From NCBI RefSeq assembly GCF_023195885.1, contig NZ_JALPKO010000001.1, forward strand, positions 372,001-436,000: a stretch of DNA of 64,000 bases, read 5' to 3'. Shown here piece after piece: positions 51,740 to 60,079 of this stretch. How positions within the stretch are numbered: position 1 is the first letter of the stretch; each line of letters starts with the position of its first letter. The translations under genes and the position numbers were made by a program. Under the pieces are notes generated by a model. That model saw nothing but the letters and a program-made list of their open reading frames with translations, did no database searches and had not been told where the DNA came from. The DNA is from Methylonatrum kenyense. Its GTDB lineage: Bacteria > Pseudomonadota > Gammaproteobacteria > Nitrococcales > Aquisalimonadaceae.

Positions 51740-52710
51740 TCAGGCTGTTCAAGTCCCTGCGGCAGGCCGGCATCCTCGGCATGAACGAGCGAAACGCGCG
51801 CTTTGTCATGCTGCACAACAAGCGCAGCAACTATCCACTGGTGGACGACAAGCTGATCACCAAGCGACGTGCCCAGGACGCCGGCATTCATGTGCCGACC
51901 CTGTACGGCGTCATCGAGATCGAGCACCAGATTCGCGGGCTGCCGAGGATGCTTGGCGAGATCGAGGATTTCGTGGTCAAACCGGCCCATGGCAGTGGCG
52001 GCAACGGCATCATGGTCATCACCGACCGCCACGGCGGGAATTTCCGCCTGGCCAATGGGGTACTGGTGGGCATGGAGGAAGTCGGCCACCACATCTCCAA
52101 CATCCTCAGCGGAATGCACAGTCTTGGCGGCCAGCCCGACCGCGCGATGATCGAGCAACGCGTGCAGTTCGACCCCATGTTCGAGGAAGTCAGTTATCGG
52201 GGGGTGCCCGATATCCGTACCGTGGTGTTCAAGGGCGTACCGGTCATGGCCATGGTCCGACTGCCGACGCGGCGCTCCAACGGCAAGGCCAATCTGCACC
52301 AGGGAGCGCTGGGCGTGGGCCTGGACATGGGTACCGGGCTGACCACAACGGCAGTCTGGAAGGAACGCTTCGTCGACGAGCATCCGGATACCGGCAACCC
52401 CATCGCCGGCCTGCGGATTCCCGAATGGGGCACGCTGCTGGAACTGGCGGCTCGCTGCTACCACCTGGCCGATCTCGGCTACCTCGGCGTGGACGTGGTG
52501 CTGGACCGGCATCAGGGTCCCATGGTGCTGGAGCTGAATGCCCGCCCGGGCCTCAGCATTCAGCTGGCGAACCGACGTAGCCTTCTAAGGCGCCTGGAGC
52601 AGGTCGAGGCACTGGACGACATCCCGGAGGACCCGAGACAGCGGGTGGCGATTACCCAGGACCTGTTCGCCAAGAACAATCCGCCGGCGCCGCAGACCGT
52701 CATTGCGTGA
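51736..52710 (+). CDS. Alpha-L-glutamate ligase-like ATP-grasp protein (RimK-related)
   Basis: 324 residues from ATG 51736, overlapping the 7TM gene stop. ATP-grasp signs are FVVKPAHGSGGNGIMVITDR (phosphate-binding loop), PDIRTVVFKGVPVMAMVRLP and the metal site GPMVLELNARPGLSIQLANR. It is predicted to ligate an amino acid such as glutamate to a carboxylate acceptor in the cytoplasm; the acceptor is unknown. The gene coupling suggests the 7TM protein transports or senses the product. Confidence 0.9.
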   Translation: MIRLFKSLRQAGILGMNERNARFVMLHNKRSNYPLVDDKLITKRRAQDAGIHVPTLYGVIEIEHQIRGLPRMLGEIEDFVVKPAHGSGGNGIMVITDRHGGNFRLANGVLVGMEEVGHHISNILSGMHSLGGQPDRAMIEQRVQFDPMFEEVSYRGVPDIRTVVFKGVPVMAMVRLPTRRSNGKANLHQGALGVGLDMGTGLTTTAVWKERFVDEHPDTGNPIAGLRIPEWGTLLELAARCYHLADLGYLGVDVVLDRHQGPMVLELNARPGLSIQLANRRSLLRRLEQVEALDDIPEDPRQRVAITQDLFAKNNPPAPQTVIA

Positions 52711-52796
52711 CGTACAGCACGGCTGGACCTGCCTTTCTGCTGACATTATCGTGCAATGACTGACCAGACACACTCAGAGGCCACCTCGGCGCACTG

Positions 52797-54881
52797 ATGA
52801 ACGACTCCTCCGGCCAGGGCTACGAGCGGTTGTTCAAGGCCAACCCGCAGCCAATGTTTGTCTACGATCTGGAGACGCTGCAGTTTCTGGACGTCAACAA
52901 CGCCGCAGTAGCCCGGTACGGCTATTCCCGCGACGAATTCCTGGCGATGACGATCAGGGACATCCGGCCCGTCGAGGATGTGCCCGCCCTGCTGGAGAAC
53001 GTCCGCAACGTCACCGATGGCTTCGATGCGGCCGGCATCTGGCGCCATCTGCTCAAGGACGGCAGAACGATACTGGTCGAGATCAGTTCCCATAGCGTGG
53101 ATTTCGCCGGACGCGCCGCCGAGCTGGTGCTGGCGCAGGACGTCACCGACCGCACCGAATGGCAGGCGGCGGTCACCGAAAGCGAGGAGCGGCTGCGGCT
53201 GGCACTGGAGGCCGCCCAGTTCGGCACCTTCGACTGGGACGTGGTGCGCGATCGCCTGATCTGGTCGCCGCAGCACGAAAAGCTTTGGGGTTATCAGCCG
53301 GGTGAGTTCGACGGCAACTTCGCCAGCTTTGCCAGTCGCATCCACCCGGACGACATGCCGGCGCTTGAAGAAGCCATCGATGCAGCATTTCGTAGCGGCA
53401 AACGCTATCAGCACGAGCATCGCGTGGTGCATCCGGATGGACGGATCGTCTGGATCGCCGGCTGGGGGGAGTTCCGGCGCAACCCTAACGGCGACCTGGA
53501 GCGCATGGTTGGCGTCGTGCAGGACATTTCCGGGCGTCGCCGGCGAGAGGCCGAGATTCGGCGACTGGCGTTCGAGGATCGTCTCACCGGGCTGCCCAAC
53601 AGTACGGCGCTGGAGCGGGTGCTGCGCAGGCGCTTGCTGGACCGTGAGTGCACATCGGTACTGTTGATCGATCTGGACCATTTCAAGACAGTCAACAGCA
53701 CCCGCGGCCGCCATGTGGGTGACTTGCTGTTGCGCACGGCGGCGGAACGCATCGGTGAGGTGATCGGCGAGCAGGGTTACCTGGGCCGCTGCGGTGGTGA
53801 TGCCTTCATGGTGTTGCTGGGCGGACTTGCCGGCGACGTCGAGACGGCACGGGAACAGGCCGAGGAAACGGCTGGACGGCTGGTCGAGCGCCTGCGCGAG
53901 GTCTATCTGCTGGAGAACGGGCGCATTTTCAGCACGCCGAGCATCGGTATTGCGCTCAGCGAAACCAAGCGCCCCACGGATGCATCTGAACTGATGGGCC
54001 GTGCGGAGCTGGCGATGTATGACGCCAAAGCGGCCGGCCGCGACACCACCCGCTTCTTCGATCCGGGTTCCGAGGCGCTGCTGGCACGCCGGGCAGGCCT
54101 GGAACTATCTCTCAGGACGGCCCTGGAACATCAACAGATCGCATTGCACTACCAACCGTTCTGCGATGCGGACGGCCGGATCCGGTCGGTAGAGGCCCTG
54201 GCACGCTGGCACAGCGCCGAATTCGGCTTGGTATCGCCGACCGAATTCATCCCGCTGGCCGAGGATACCGGCCTGATCCTGGAGCTTGGCGAACAAGTCC
54301 TGGTCCAGGCCTGCGACCAACTGGCCGCCTGGTCACACGACCCGTTCTGGAGCCGGATCAGAGTCAGTGTCAACATCAGCGCCCATCAGTTTCACCAGGC
54401 GGATTTCGTCGACCGCGTGCTGCAGACCGTAAAACACGCCGGCGCCGAGCCTGCCAAACTGTCGCTGGAAGTCACCGAAGGCGTGCTGTTGCAACTGGAA
54501 AAACGTGATGTTGTAGCCAAGATGCGCGCCCTGCGTCGACACGGCGTCACCTTCTCGCTGGACGATTTCGGCACCGGCTACTCATCCCTGAGCTACCTCA
54601 AACACCTGCCGCTGGCCCAACTGAAAATCGACCGCTCCTTCGTCAGGGACGTCACCACCGGGCACAGGGATTCCGCGATCGTCGAGACCATCATCACGCT
54701 CGGCCGTACGCTGGGGCTGGAAATCGTTGCCGAAGGGGTGGAAACCGCCGAACAGCGGGATTTCCTGACCCGGCATGGCTGCCATCGGCTGCAGGGCTAC
54801 CTGTTTGCGCGCCCGACGCCGGTGGACGAGTTGATGCGCCGCTTCGGCCCGACCGCAGTCGCAAGGGAGAACAGCGGCTAA
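52797..54881 (+). CDS. PAS-PAS-GGDEF-EAL cyclic-di-GMP signalling protein
   Basis: 694 residues. PAS 1 is ~8-120 (NPQPMFVYDLETLQFLDVN). PAS 2 with PAC is ~128-245 (FGTFDWDVVRDRLIWSPQ, GRIVWIAGWGEFRRNPNGD). The GGDEF domain (~255-420) has signature GGDAF in RCGGDAFMVLL, so cyclase activity is probably lost. The EAL domain (~435-680) keeps EALARW, NISAHQF, EVTEGVLL, DDFGTGYSSL, LKIDRSFV and AEGVE. It is therefore probably a PAS-regulated c-di-GMP phosphodiesterase. No membrane segment. Confidence 0.93.
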   Translation: MNDSSGQGYERLFKANPQPMFVYDLETLQFLDVNNAAVARYGYSRDEFLAMTIRDIRPVEDVPALLENVRNVTDGFDAAGIWRHLLKDGRTILVEISSHSVDFAGRAAELVLAQDVTDRTEWQAAVTESEERLRLALEAAQFGTFDWDVVRDRLIWSPQHEKLWGYQPGEFDGNFASFASRIHPDDMPALEEAIDAAFRSGKRYQHEHRVVHPDGRIVWIAGWGEFRRNPNGDLERMVGVVQDISGRRRREAEIRRLAFEDRLTGLPNSTALERVLRRRLLDRECTSVLLIDLDHFKTVNSTRGRHVGDLLLRTAAERIGEVIGEQGYLGRCGGDAFMVLLGGLAGDVETAREQAEETAGRLVERLREVYLLENGRIFSTPSIGIALSETKRPTDASELMGRAELAMYDAKAAGRDTTRFFDPGSEALLARRAGLELSLRTALEHQQIALHYQPFCDADGRIRSVEALARWHSAEFGLVSPTEFIPLAEDTGLILELGEQVLVQACDQLAAWSHDPFWSRIRVSVNISAHQFHQADFVDRVLQTVKHAGAEPAKLSLEVTEGVLLQLEKRDVVAKMRALRRHGVTFSLDDFGTGYSSLSYLKHLPLAQLKIDRSFVRDVTTGHRDSAIVETIITLGRTLGLEIVAEGVETAEQRDFLTRHGCHRLQGYLFARPTPVDELMRRFGPTAVARENSG

Positions 54882-54890
54882 GCTCCCTGT

Positions 54891-55589
54891 TTAACTGGCC
54901 AGCCGCCGGCGCAGCAGGTACAGCGACAGCCAGAAGCCGGCCCCGCCGTAGGCGATGATCACCAGCATGTGCGGCAGCACCGTCGATGGCCAGCCGCCGG
55001 TCATCAGCGGACGCACGATCTCGACACCATGGGCCAACGGCAACAGGTACGCCGCCTGGGCTACCAGCGACGGCAACTGGTCCAGCGGGAAGAACACACC
55101 GCTGAGCAACACCATGGGTGTCATGACCAGCGTGAAGTAATAGAGGAAGAAGTCGTAGCTGGGCGAGAGCGCGGTCACAACCATGGCACAGGCGCCGAAA
55201 CACAGCCCCAGCAGCAGAATCATCGGCAGCGCCAGCACTGCCTGCCAGCCACCCACCAATCCCAGCAGCATCGCCACCACCAGGATCGCGCTGCCGCTCA
55301 TCAGGGCCTTGGTCGCCGACCAGCAGATCTCGCCGATGACGATGTCATCGACCGTCAACGGCGCGTCCAGCATCGACCCCCAGGTCTGCTGCTGGGTCAT
55401 CCGCGTGAACGCCGAGTACATGGACTCGAAACTGGCGGTTGTCAGGGCATTGGAGCAGACGATGCCGGAGGCCAGAAAGACCATGTACGGCAATTCGCCG
55501 ATATCGCCCACCAACCGGCCGAAGCCGTAGCCGAAGGCAAGCAGGTACAGCAGCGGCTCGCCGAAATTGCCGAGAATCGAAGGCCACAT
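54891..55589 (-). CDS. ABC-2 type permease, NodJ-like
   Basis: 232 residues from ATG 55589, with six membrane segments. WPSILGNFGEPLLYLLAFGYG and YMVFLASGIVCSNAL are NodJ/ABC-2 hallmarks. Relatives start ~28 residues earlier. The reading frame here stays open and homologous (QRPLAIWHRNLRVWRKL) back to about 55682, but contains no ATG, GTG or TTG before a stop at 55716. The AT-rich palindrome at 55713-55773 lies there, so the native start appears lost or altered. It pairs with the ATPase upstream (55791-56729). Confidence 0.8.
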   Translation of the reverse strand: MWPSILGNFGEPLLYLLAFGYGFGRLVGDIGELPYMVFLASGIVCSNALTTASFESMYSAFTRMTQQQTWGSMLDAPLTVDDIVIGEICWSATKALMSGSAILVVAMLLGLVGGWQAVLALPMILLLGLCFGACAMVVTALSPSYDFFLYYFTLVMTPMVLLSGVFFPLDQLPSLVAQAAYLLPLAHGVEIVRPLMTGGWPSTVLPHMLVIIAYGGAGFWLSLYLLRRRLAS

Positions 55590-55712
55590 CAGCTTGCGCC
55601 AGACACGGAGATTGCGGTGCCAGATCGCCAGCGGGCGTTGGGCGGCATTTTTTGATGCTGCGAAGGAAGTCAGGTTCGTTACCTTTCTTATAAAGCGTCG
55701 GATTCGTTGGCT

Positions 55713-55773
55713 GTTTTACGTTTAATGTTTAACGTTTTAAGTGCCTTAAGACCTAAAACGTTTAACGTAAAAC
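55713..55773. repeat. AT-rich nested palindrome between NodI- and NodJ-like genes
   Basis: Outer arms GTTTTACGTT (55713-55722) and AACGTAAAAC (55764-55773), and inner arms AACGTTTTA (55731-55739) and TAAAACGTT (55754-55762), are all perfect. The direct repeat TTTAACGT occurs on each side. Composition contrasts sharply with the GC-rich neighbours, suggesting an insertion into what should be a tight gene junction. Confidence 0.8.
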
Positions 55774-55790
55774 GCGCGCTGCCAGCGCGC

Positions 55791-56729
55791 CTAATCCCTC
55801 AAATCCCTCCCCGTCAGCTTCAGGAACACGTCTTCCAGGTTGCCGGGGCGGTGCCAGTAGCGCTGGGTGCCGTGGTCGTTCAGGGCCTGGTGCAGGCGGT
55901 CGGCATCGTTGCTGTAGAGCAGCAGGGTGTCGCCGACCTCCTCGTGGCGGCTGGCCAGTTCGGCACCGCGTTCGCGCCAGATTCCGACGTCGCGGCCACG
56001 CAGTTCGAACACGTGGCGCTCGATGTGCTGCGCCACCAGGGCCCTCGGGCTGTCGCAGGCGACCATCTGTCCGGCATCGATGATCGCCAGGCGGTCGCAG
56101 AGCCGTTCCGCCTCTTCCATGTAGTGGGTGGTCAGAATCAGCGTGCGACCCTGGTCCAGCAGCTGCAACAGGCGCAGCCAAATGTGCTGTCGAGCCTGCG
56201 GATCGAGACCGGTGGTCGGTTCATCCAGCACCACCAGTTCCGGTTCATTGATCAGCGCCCGGGCCAGGCTGAGGCGGCGCTTCATGCCACCGGACAGGGC
56301 CGGAATCGGCGCTGAAGCCTTGTCCTGCAAGCGGGCGAAGGCGAGCAGCTCGTCGATTCGCGGCGCGATATCCGACGCCTTGAGACCGAAATAGCTGGCG
56401 TAGGTGGCGAGGTTCTCGCGCACCGTGAAATCGGGGTCCAGATTATCCAGCTGCGGCACCACACCGATCCGCTCACGGGCACGGCGTGCCTGCGCCGGGA
56501 TCGGACAGCCGAGCACGGTCAGCTCGCCGGCGGTCGGTTCGGTCAGCCCCAGCAGCATCCGCAGCAGCGTGGTCTTGCCGGCTCCGTTGGGCCCAAGCAG
56601 ACCGAAACACTCGCCGCGCCGTACGCTCAGATCCACACCACGGACCGCTTCGTGCTGTCGATACTGCTTGCGCAGGCCGTGCCCGTGAATAACGGTGGTG
56701 GCGGTTTCCGAGACGACGTTTGCGTCCAT
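55791..56729 (-). CDS. ABC transporter ATPase, NodI-like
   Basis: 312 residues from ATG 56729 (GGGAGA upstream). Walker A GLLGPNGAGKTT, Q-loop VVPQLDNLDPDFTV, signature LSGGMKRRLSLARALI, Walker B LVVLDEPTTGLDPQARQHIW and H-loop LILTTHYMEEAE are all intact. The C-terminal RPGNLEDVFLKLTGR is typical of NodI/DRR-type exporters of lipids or oligosaccharides. First gene of the two-gene operon with the NodJ-like permease. The cargo in non-rhizobial bacteria is unknown. Confidence 0.92.
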   Translation of the reverse strand: MDANVVSETATTVIHGHGLRKQYRQHEAVRGVDLSVRRGECFGLLGPNGAGKTTLLRMLLGLTEPTAGELTVLGCPIPAQARRARERIGVVPQLDNLDPDFTVRENLATYASYFGLKASDIAPRIDELLAFARLQDKASAPIPALSGGMKRRLSLARALINEPELVVLDEPTTGLDPQARQHIWLRLLQLLDQGRTLILTTHYMEEAERLCDRLAIIDAGQMVACDSPRALVAQHIERHVFELRGRDVGIWRERGAELASRHEEVGDTLLLYSNDADRLHQALNDHGTQRYWHRPGNLEDVFLKLTGRDLRD

Positions 56730-56822
56730 GTAGTCTCCCAACGACAGACGTCCAGCAGGAAGGATTCATGCTATACGAAGTGGGGAAGCCGTATGCCGCC
56801 GCCGATCGACCGAGGACAACAC

Positions 56823-57284
56823 ATGCCGCGCACCACCCTGCTCCGATGGACGCTACTCTGCCTGGTCGGGTTCATTCTGGTCGGCTGCGCCGCACGTCCG
56901 GCACTGGAGGAGCCCACCTTCCGCGTCACCAATATACAACCGATGACGCTGGGACTCGGCGAACAGACCTGGCGGCTCACGCTGCGGATCGACAACCCGA
57001 ATAACGTGGCGCTGCCGGTGCGGGCACTGCGCTACCAGGTCAGCCTGGCGGACATGGATTTTGCCAGCGGCAACAAGACCGATGGTTTCACGATCGCCGC
57101 CAGGGACAGCACCAGCCTGGACCTGGACGTGACCACCCACCTGGTGCAAAGCCTGCCGCGGCTGATGCAACTGCTGGATGGCAGCCAGCCGAGCCTGGGT
57201 TACCGGCTGAGCGGTGATGTGGAGTACGGCCGCTTTCTCCGCGGCACCCGGGAATTCACCCAGGAAGGACGGCTCCGGTTCTAG
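56823..57284 (+). CDS. LEA type 2 (WHy domain) lipoprotein
   Basis: 153 residues from ATG 56823. The lipobox is FILVGC (Cys22). The mature domain shows the water-stress/hypersensitive-response fold: FRVTNIQPMTLGLGEQTWRL, LRIDNPNNVALPVRALRYQV (the NPN motif) and STSLDLDVTTHLVQSL. Such proteins sit in the envelope and relate to desiccation or osmotic tolerance. The stop codon TAG lies within a CTAG that begins a solo MITE end (57281-57297). Confidence 0.88.
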   Translation: MPRTTLLRWTLLCLVGFILVGCAARPALEEPTFRVTNIQPMTLGLGEQTWRLTLRIDNPNNVALPVRALRYQVSLADMDFASGNKTDGFTIAARDSTSLDLDVTTHLVQSLPRLMQLLDGSQPSLGYRLSGDVEYGRFLRGTREFTQEGRLRF

Positions 57285-57297
57285 GGAAACGCTGAAT
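57281..57297. repeat. Possible solo MITE end
   Basis: CTAG then GGAAACGCTGAAT differs by only a few bases from the left terminus of MITE copy A (CTAG then GGAAACACTGATT). No other part of the element is present. Confidence 0.4.
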
Positions 57298-57300
57298 CGG

Positions 57301-58170
57301 TTACTGCTGTTTTTCGGCCCAGCGCCGGCCGGCGCAGCGGCTTTGCCGACGCTGTTCCTCGTCGAGCCGGGAATCCAGTGACCGACGCAGGCTGTCCGCC
57401 TGTTCCTCACCGCCGGCGGCGGCCAGCGTCGCCCACATGTTGGCCGTGACCAGGTCCTGCTCCAGCAGCCGGCCCTCGGCGAGGATGTTCGCCAGCAGGC
57501 CCTGCATCGCGGCATCACCGACCTCGGCGCCGAGGCGCACGGTATTCAGTCCACGCTCGACATCCTGCTCCACGCCGGTGCCGTCCAGGTACATCCGGGC
57601 CAGGAAGCGCGTTGCAGCGAACTTGCCATCCTTCAGCGCGGCCAGCAGCAAGCGTTCGGCGCGGGCTCCGGTGGCGGCGCGATCGTCGACACCGCTACCC
57701 AGCAGGTCGGCATAGAGCACCGAGCCATAGGCCAGCCGAGCCTCCGGCATATCCCGCTCGACACCCTTGCGGAACCAGCCTTCGGCCACATCCCGGTCCC
57801 GCGGCACCAGCTGGCCGTCCATATGCAGCCAGGCGAGATGCAGGATGTAGCGTTCGGCACCGGCATCAACCGCGCGCTCGTACCAGGTCACGGCCTTGTC
57901 ACCGTCCTGCGAGACACCCAGCCCGTGCTCGTGGAACCAGCCCATATAGGCCAGGGCCGTCGGCGACTCGCCTTCCTCGGCGACCGAGCGATACCAGCGC
58001 ATAGCCTCCGCATGGTCCTGCACGTCCTCTACATACGATCGCCCGATGCGTTCGCGCTGGTCGGCATCGAAGCGCTGTTCTGCCTGGTCATCCCAGCGTG
58101 GCAGGGACCCATCGGCCTGCACAGATGCAGCAACCAGGAGAAACGACAGGACAAGCAACAGGCAACGCAA
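57301..58170 (-). CDS. Exported Sel1-repeat protein
   Basis: 289 residues. The signal peptide is residues 1-19 (MRCLLLVLSFLLVAASVQA). It is then a series of Sel1-like repeats of ~36 residues (ALAYMGWFHEHGLGVSQDGDKAV, ATRFLARMYLDGTGVEQDVERGL, MQGLLANILAEGRLLEQDLV). These alpha-alpha repeats mediate protein contacts in the periplasm. It converges on the LEA-type lipoprotein with 16 bases between the stops. Confidence 0.88.
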   Translation of the reverse strand: MRCLLLVLSFLLVAASVQADGSLPRWDDQAEQRFDADQRERIGRSYVEDVQDHAEAMRWYRSVAEEGESPTALAYMGWFHEHGLGVSQDGDKAVTWYERAVDAGAERYILHLAWLHMDGQLVPRDRDVAEGWFRKGVERDMPEARLAYGSVLYADLLGSGVDDRAATGARAERLLLAALKDGKFAATRFLARMYLDGTGVEQDVERGLNTVRLGAEVGDAAMQGLLANILAEGRLLEQDLVTANMWATLAAAGGEEQADSLRRSLDSRLDEEQRRQSRCAGRRWAEKQQ

Positions 58171-58348
58171 CGTGGCCTCCAGACATGGGGTGGACGCCTG
58201 TCAGGATAGGGACGGCAGATGACACTGTGATGACAGCGTTGCCCTGCTCCGCCATTGCCATTTGAGAGCGGCGCAAAGCAAAGGCTTGAGGTACTGTCGT
58301 TGGCCATGGATCAGGCGTTGAAACCGCAATTAAACGGAGATACGAGGC

Positions 58349-59317
58349 GTGCGCATCATCGAAGTGATTACCGAACACCATCGGCTGGGAGAGCTGACCG
58401 CAATTGCCCGCGACCAGGGCGCGACGGATGTCTGGCCGGGCCCGCAGGATGATGAAAGCCGACGCAGTCTGCGCATTCTGGTGACACCGAAAACCCGGCA
58501 ACCGGTGCTCGACGGCCTGCAGGCGGCCATGGGCGAACAGGGCCGGATTCTGCTGCTGCCGGTGGACGCCTCGCTGCCCCGGGAAGAGGACGAGGAAGAA
58601 ATTCTCAGCGGCGGCGCCTCGCGGGAGGAACTCTACGACCAGATCGATCGCGGTTCGCGCCTGGACCGAGACTATCTGGGATTGGTGTTCCTTTCGGCCA
58701 TCGTGGCCAGTATCGGCTTGGTGGAGGACAACGTCGCCATCGTGGTCGGCGCCATGGTGATCGCACCGCTGTTGGGACCGAACCTGGGTCTAGCCCTGGG
58801 CACTTCGCTGGGCGACCGGGAACTGATCCTGCGCTCACTGAGGACCAATGCCGCCGGCCTGTCCATGGCCACGGGGATCGGCATCGCCTTTGGCCTGTTC
58901 TGGGGACTGGACTACGAGAGCAAGGAACTGATGACCCGAACCGTCGTCGGCCTCGACAGCATCATCCTTGCGCTGGCATCCGGGGCCGCGGCGGTGCTGT
59001 CGCTGACCAACGGTCTGCCGACCGCATTGGTCGGCGTGATGGTTGCGGTAGCGCTGATGCCACCGGTGGCAACCATGGGCATGATGCTGGGCGCCGGCCG
59101 CTGGGATCTGGCACTGACCGCCGGCCTGCTGCTCGCGGTCAATATCGTTTGCGTGAACCTTTCGGCGAAACTGGTGTTCCTGTTCAAGGGTGTAAAACCC
59201 CGCACATGGCTGGAGAAGCGCCAGGCCTCCCAGTCCATGCGGGTCTACATCCTGTTCTGGGTCGTCGCCCTGATGATCCTGGCGGCTGCCATCGTGCTGG
59301 ACAACCTGTCAGGCTGA
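58349..59317 (+). CDS. DUF389/TIGR00341 family membrane protein
   Basis: 322 residues from GTG 58349 (GGAGATACGAGG upstream). The N-terminal ~95 residues are soluble; the C-terminal part has six or more helices with family blocks SAIVASIGLVEDNVAIVVGA and MVIAPLLGPNLGLALGTSLG, plus VGVMVAVALMPPVATMGMML. Function is unknown in bacteria (some annotate it as a hydrophobic transporter-like domain). It overlaps the convergent DUF1295 gene by 9 bases. Confidence 0.9.
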   Translation: MRIIEVITEHHRLGELTAIARDQGATDVWPGPQDDESRRSLRILVTPKTRQPVLDGLQAAMGEQGRILLLPVDASLPREEDEEEILSGGASREELYDQIDRGSRLDRDYLGLVFLSAIVASIGLVEDNVAIVVGAMVIAPLLGPNLGLALGTSLGDRELILRSLRTNAAGLSMATGIGIAFGLFWGLDYESKELMTRTVVGLDSIILALASGAAAVLSLTNGLPTALVGVMVAVALMPPVATMGMMLGAGRWDLALTAGLLLAVNIVCVNLSAKLVFLFKGVKPRTWLEKRQASQSMRVYILFWVVALMILAAAIVLDNLSG

Positions 59318-60079
59318 GCCGCGCCAGGGAGGCGCCGGCAGCAACGCGTTGGTCCGCTGTATGTAGTCGCGGTAGGCCGGGCGGGTCTCGTTAAGCTTCT
59401 TCTCCAGCAGTGCAACACCGGAGACGCGGACCAGCAGGAAGGTCATCAGTGCCGGACCGAAGATGGTCCACCAGCCGCCGGCGGCCAGCGCCATGCAATA
59501 GAAACCCCACCAGAGGACGATCTCGCCGAAGTAATTGGGGTGCCGCGAATAACGCCATAACCCCTGGTCCATGACCTGACCACGGTTTGCCGGGTCGGCC
59601 TTGAAGCGGGCCATCTGCCAGTCGCCGATCGCTTCCCAGAGAAAACCGATTGCCCACAACAGCAGCCCAAGCAGCAGCCAGCCTGTTGTCAGGCTTTCCG
59701 CGCCGCTGGCGGGCAACAACGGCATCGCAACCAGCCACAGGATCACGGCCTGCAACAGGAACACGGTACCGAGGCTGACCAGGGGAAACCGCGCACCGTG
59801 CGCCTCGCGCATTTCCTGGTAGCGGTAGTCCTCGCCATGCCCCCAGTTCCGCCAGCTGAGATACAGCGACAGACGGCCACCCCAGAGCGTGACGGCGAGC
59901 ACCGGTATCAGGCCGGTTGACGGGCCGCCGGCAGCCAGCCAGTAGACCCAGACCAGGAGCACGAAACCCGCGCCCCAGAAGCGATCCACCAGACTGGCAT
60001 CGCGATAGACAAGACTCGCGAGCCAGACCGCCAGCATCAGTCCCAGGGCAGCCAGCAGACCCAGCGCCGCGACCGCCAT
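59309..60079 (-). CDS. DUF1295 membrane protein (steroid reductase/ICMT-like fold)
   Basis: 256 residues from ATG 60079, which overlaps the CFA stop (ATGA). Six or seven helices; the C-terminal signature GLWRYSRHPNYFGEIVLWWGF is the NADPH/cofactor-binding motif of the isoprenylcysteine methyltransferase/5-alpha-reductase superfamily. Coupling to the CFA-like gene implies action on the same lipid acyl chains, for example reduction or further modification, but this is inference. Confidence 0.9.
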   Translation of the reverse strand: MAVAALGLLAALGLMLAVWLASLVYRDASLVDRFWGAGFVLLVWVYWLAAGGPSTGLIPVLAVTLWGGRLSLYLSWRNWGHGEDYRYQEMREAHGARFPLVSLGTVFLLQAVILWLVAMPLLPASGAESLTTGWLLLGLLLWAIGFLWEAIGDWQMARFKADPANRGQVMDQGLWRYSRHPNYFGEIVLWWGFYCMALAAGGWWTIFGPALMTFLLVRVSGVALLEKKLNETRPAYRDYIQRTNALLPAPPWRGSA

